From Isochrysis galbana (lineage: Eukaryota; Haptophyta; Isochrysidales; Isochrysidaceae), in assembly GCA_018136815.1 (NCBI GenBank), contig CM030943.1:2955003-3019002 (forward strand): DNA of 64,000 nt, given 5' to 3'. Below, one piece after another: positions 61,000 through 64,000 of this stretch; position 1 is the stretch's first letter, and each line of letters starts with the position of its first letter. The notes under the pieces are model-generated. The model saw only the letters and a program-made list of their open reading frames with translations, was not told the origin of the DNA and searched no databases. The position numbers and the translations under genes are program-made.

Positions 61000-62805
61000 A
61001 CGCACTGGCACTGCGAGTCCTTGCAGTGGAACGCATGGACGAGTGCTTGCACAGGAAGCGTCGACTTGCGTCCGCTCGAGCCACCCGGCGCCTGCGCCGA
61101 GCCACTAGTTGTACATACCGATCCGCTCGGCCCCGCAATGCCGCGCATGGCAGCCCCTACGGCGAGTGTATAGCGTGAGCGGGTGAGGGGCGGGCAACGG
61201 AGGCCAGCGCGGCGTGGGAAAGGGGCTGCCAGTTGCACACCTGGTGCACCTAGGACAGGCTTGCTGCCGAGCGCGTCGGCTCCCAGCGACAGCACCTGCC
61301 GGTTCAACGCCTCATCCAGCTTAGACCCTGGCATCGGCGGTCCCGTTAGACTGGCCATATGCTGCTGGGGCGTGCGCTGTGCCTTTGCCTGCTGGTGCTT
61401 GAGCAGCTGCTGCTTGAGCAGCAGTTGCTGTGCATGCTGCTGCGCCGCTGTCGCACCAGGCACCGTCGGCAGTGCTCGCTGCTGCTGCAGCGATGGCGGT
61501 AGCGTGTTAGTGGGCAACGAGGGCATCTGGCCTGGTTGCAGCTGGCTGGGCGCCGTCTGACTCCCTTGCCGTTGGTCGGGCAGGCGGTGACCGGGCGGCC
61601 CTTGAACGGAGGGAGGCTGCCCATGCGGAACCATCCCCGTCTGCGTCTGCTGCCGCTTGATCATCTCGCGTTTCTTTTGCAGCTCGTCAATCTGCGGAAC
61701 CATCGCGAGGAGCGCCTGACGCAGCGCGTCGCGGCCCGCCACGGTCCGCAGCTCTAGTTGCAGCTGCGTGGGCAGAAGGAGAGGGAGGGGGCAGGGGCGA
61801 TCAGCACCGGCGGCATCTGCAAAGTCGGCCAAGTCAACGCACGGCAAGCCGACCGTGCCGCGCACGGCCACTTGTCGGCGCGGTCTCCTTTGGCTGCGCA
61901 GATGCCTCGCGCGCAGCTCTACCAGACATTGCCCCGCCCCCGATGGGATTGCGGGCTAGAGTAGCAGCCAGAGGTTTGGCGAGACGAGAAGGGTTCGGCA
62001 TACGGGTGAGATCAGAAGGGTTCGGGACAGGTGTCTACGCGAAGGTATGCAGGCCCCCCTCGCCAGCAAGCACGGCCGCTCGCAGAGCATGGCAAATGCC
62101 CGAGGAAGCCCCCGTCCCGCTTTGCTGCACAAAAAGCAACTGCTCGAGCTGGCGGTGAGGCTAAGATGTCAAGCCGAGCGAGTTGCGCGGAAGGGCGTGC
62201 ACCGCGCGCGCAGTCCCACCATCGCCATACTCCCTCAAAGCGCTGCCTTTGCACCGCCAACCTTCCCCATTCCCCGGCCACTCCCCCAATGCCCATCTCC
62301 ATGCGCCTAGCAATTGCCACCACCTCGAACAAACCCCGCGGCGGCAAGCACGTGGAGAGTAGCGCCGCCATCTCCCATCCTCTCCTCGCCGAGGTTCACC
62401 AAGCCACCTTTCACCTCCCTGCTCGCGCTTCGATGTGAGTCACTAGCCCAGCACTGCGCCGTGCTCCCCCCCCCCCCCCCCCATTCTCCATCGCCCTCGC
62501 ATATCTGCTGCTGTCCTGCTCCGCCTGTGGGTACTTTTGCAGCACCCACTCCCTCCCCACGCCACCCCTCTCCGCCGCCTCCTTCCCCCCTTCCGCGCTT
62601 GCTCTTTGTCTTTCACTCCCTGGCCTCCCCGTCGCCGGCCTCCCCAACATGGTGGGCTAAAGCTAGCCAGCCTCATTCACCTGCTGCTTGCCAAGCTCCT
62701 TTTGCAAATACCTCTGCAACATCTGGTCAAGCTGCACATGCTTGTCTGTTTGCACAAATCGCTTCACTGTCTTGAGTAAATCTGGCACCGAGAGGCTCAG
62801 GTTCT
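61000..62805 (-). CDS. Gln-rich protein with TAZ-type zinc finger start, possible CBP/p300-like co-activator, partial
   Basis: Exons seen: 62805-62681 (LSLSVPDLLKTVKRFVQTDK, helical; acceptor GCGCAG, donor CAG|GTGAAT), 61763-61239 (IDELQKKREMIKRQQ, then a Gln/Pro-rich stretch with LLLKQQLLKHQQ), and 61091-61000, which reads TLPVQALVHAFHCKDSQCQC and enters the gap. The last resembles the first zinc-ligand helix of TAZ fingers (LLxHAxxCxxxxC), and Gln-rich linkers are common in CBP/p300-type histone acetyltransferases. The HAT domain would lie in or beyond the gap and is not in the window. The gene start lies upstream of 62805 in low-complexity sequence. Family assignment is tentative. Confidence 0.5.
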
Positions 62806-62819
62806 CTGCGCAGCGAGAC

Positions 62820-63671
62820 GGGGAAGAGAGGCACGAGGAGAAAAAGGTGAGACGCAGAGAGAGAGAGAGAGCAAGCGGAAGGGGGAGGGGGCGCGCTGGG
62901 GCATTCAGGTGGGGGAAAAGCATGCTTTCGGGTTGGGGAGAGCATGCGGTTGGTGTGGAGGAAATGAGAAAGTGAGTGTGTGTCGATCCAACCCCGCCGC
63001 GCGCAAACAGAGGGAGGGAGAGGAAGGACTAAGGGAGGAAGGAAGGGCGAGAGAGGGAGAAAGAGTGGAGAGAGAGGCACAACCAGGCAATGCCAGGCCA
63101 CCCGCCGCAGGCCTGGCTCGTAAGGGGAGGGGGGGGGGGGAGATGGAGATCGGGGGGGCGGAGGGAGGGAAGGAGGGAGGGAGAGAGAGGGAGGGAGGGA
63201 GGGAGGGAGGGAGAGGGAGGGAGGGAGGGAGAGGGACAGGGAGGGGGAGGGATGAGAGGGACAGGGAGAGGAGAGAGAGAGACAGAGAAGACAGACTGAA
63301 GAGAGAGAGAGAGAGGGAGACTGGAAGGCGCAGAGAGAGAACAGAGAGCGGGGTGCGGAGGAAGGGAGAGAGGGAGGCAGGAAGGAAGGGGCAGACGCAG
63401 GCGGTTGGCCTGAGCCCCCTCTTCCTCCCTCCCCCTGTGCCCCTCCACCCTCCCCCCCGCCACGGCGAGAGAGAGGGAGAGAGAAAGACAGAGAGAGGGG
63501 AAAGGGGGAGCAGGGGGGGGGGGGAGAGCGCAGCGCGCACCCATGGCAGAGAGCCCCGGCGCACATCCCGATACCGCTGGGGTCACCACGAGTTACGAGA
63601 GATAACGCCGCGAGAAGATTAACGTAAACCGTACCCCTTCCGGTTGGGGTCCCCCCCCCCCGCACGGCAGA

Positions 63672-63702
<31 letters not shown>

Positions 63703-63780
63703 GCGCCCCTCGCGGAGAGAAGATGGGGCGGAGAGAGAGAGAGAGAGAGGGGAGAATGGGAAGAAGAGAGTCCCGATCCA
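62820..63780 (-). other. Pyrimidine-rich (sense strand) 5' flank or intron of the Gln-rich gene
   Basis: Plus strand is GGGAGGGA and GAGA-rich almost throughout. Long minus-strand open frames of Ser/Leu/Pro here are artefacts. Confidence 0.6.
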
Positions 63781-63824
63781 CCCGAGGAGGACCGTCTGTT
63801 TACGGAAAGAACTCCGCTAGGAAA

Positions 63825-63921
63825 ATCACATAACCACCAACAATAATATTGTGGATTTGAGAACAAGCGCACACGGTGAGGGACCCACAGAAAATGAATA
63901 AAGAAGAGGTGGTTATGTGAT
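63825..63921. mobile_element. MITE-like 97-bp unit with 14-bp perfect inverted ends
   Basis: ATCACATAACCACC at 63825-63838 and its exact inverse at 63908-63921. AT-rich interior, unlike the surroundings. No clear TSD beyond AAA. Confidence 0.6.
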
Positions 63922-64000
63922 AAAACCTGGAGGAAGCTCGGGGGCTGAATTGGTTCTCGGTGCCCTTCGGGCCGCGAGTGGTCTCCTGCTCCCTCGCGCG

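Noticed and set aside
60594-61871. 425-residue frame running through the N gap
   Set aside because: It joins host-gene exons, introns, unknown bases and retrotransposon sequence; not a real protein.
62727-63872. 381-residue Ser/Leu-rich minus-strand frame
   Set aside because: Only its last 42 codons (62805-62681), behind a good acceptor, look like a real exon; the rest is GA/CT low complexity.

Overview
The window is nuclear DNA of a eukaryotic microalga. Conserved genes are split by spliceosomal introns with GT-AG borders, and coding DNA is GC-rich. The plastid-pathway protein HemA starts with a signal-peptide-like leader rather than a plain transit peptide, and the J-domain protein and SufE-BolA may do so too. 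That suggests a complex, red-lineage plastid. A haptophyte is my best guess from the mix of Gal-3-O-sulfotransferase-like, proline-rich surface-protein and plastid genes, but the window alone does not prove it. No rRNA, tRNA or CRISPR array was found, and there is one assembly gap (60900-60999).

Host genes, left to right: a J-domain protein (minus, runs off the left edge); a membrane-anchored protein with three cystine-knot-like repeats (2465-2854); ribosomal protein eS8 (5101-6038, three exons); a SufE-BolA fusion (minus, 11079-12155); a very large extracellular-type protein joining DUF1800, DUF1501, Cys-rich modules, a LamG-like domain, a cytochrome b5-like domain and dockerin-like repeats (13625-23288); a Gal-3-O-sulfotransferase-like gene (minus, 25754-26875); glutamyl-tRNA reductase HemA (minus, 33892-35927); a glycosyltransferase-like gene (minus, 39565-40566); an AGC protein kinase (minus, 46627-47991); and a Gln-rich gene with the start of a TAZ-like zinc finger, cut by the gap (minus, 61000-62805). 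The large surface protein, sulfotransferase and glycosyltransferase-like gene would all fit cell-surface or scale glycoconjugate biology. HemA (tetrapyrrole synthesis) and SufE-BolA (Fe-S assembly) fit plastid metabolism. These groupings are inferences; nothing shows they are co-regulated.

The rest is dominated by mobile DNA: piggyBac-like remnants with a SAP domain (6.5-9.5 kb), a degenerate hAT element with intact TIRs and 8-bp TSD (27880-28825), non-LTR retrotransposon pieces sharing a common 5' end, a retroposed copy with an 18-bp TSD (38318-39457), a complete non-coding LTR element (41010-42965), a 305-bp-arm foldback structure (44091-45228), and a long Ty3/gypsy chromovirus-type element (about 51.3-60.9 kb, minus).

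The most notable find is in that gypsy element. Its polyprotein carries, upstream of the protease, a domain with the motifs of phage-type DNA cytosine methyltransferases. The same domain contains an exact 14-nt copy of the element's 3' polypurine tract, a candidate central PPT. The small LTR element shares this PPT and the LTR termini, so it is probably mobilised by the same family. Also striking, every conserved host gene with a readable 5' end has a long pyrimidine-rich tract on its sense strand, upstream of the gene or in the first intron.
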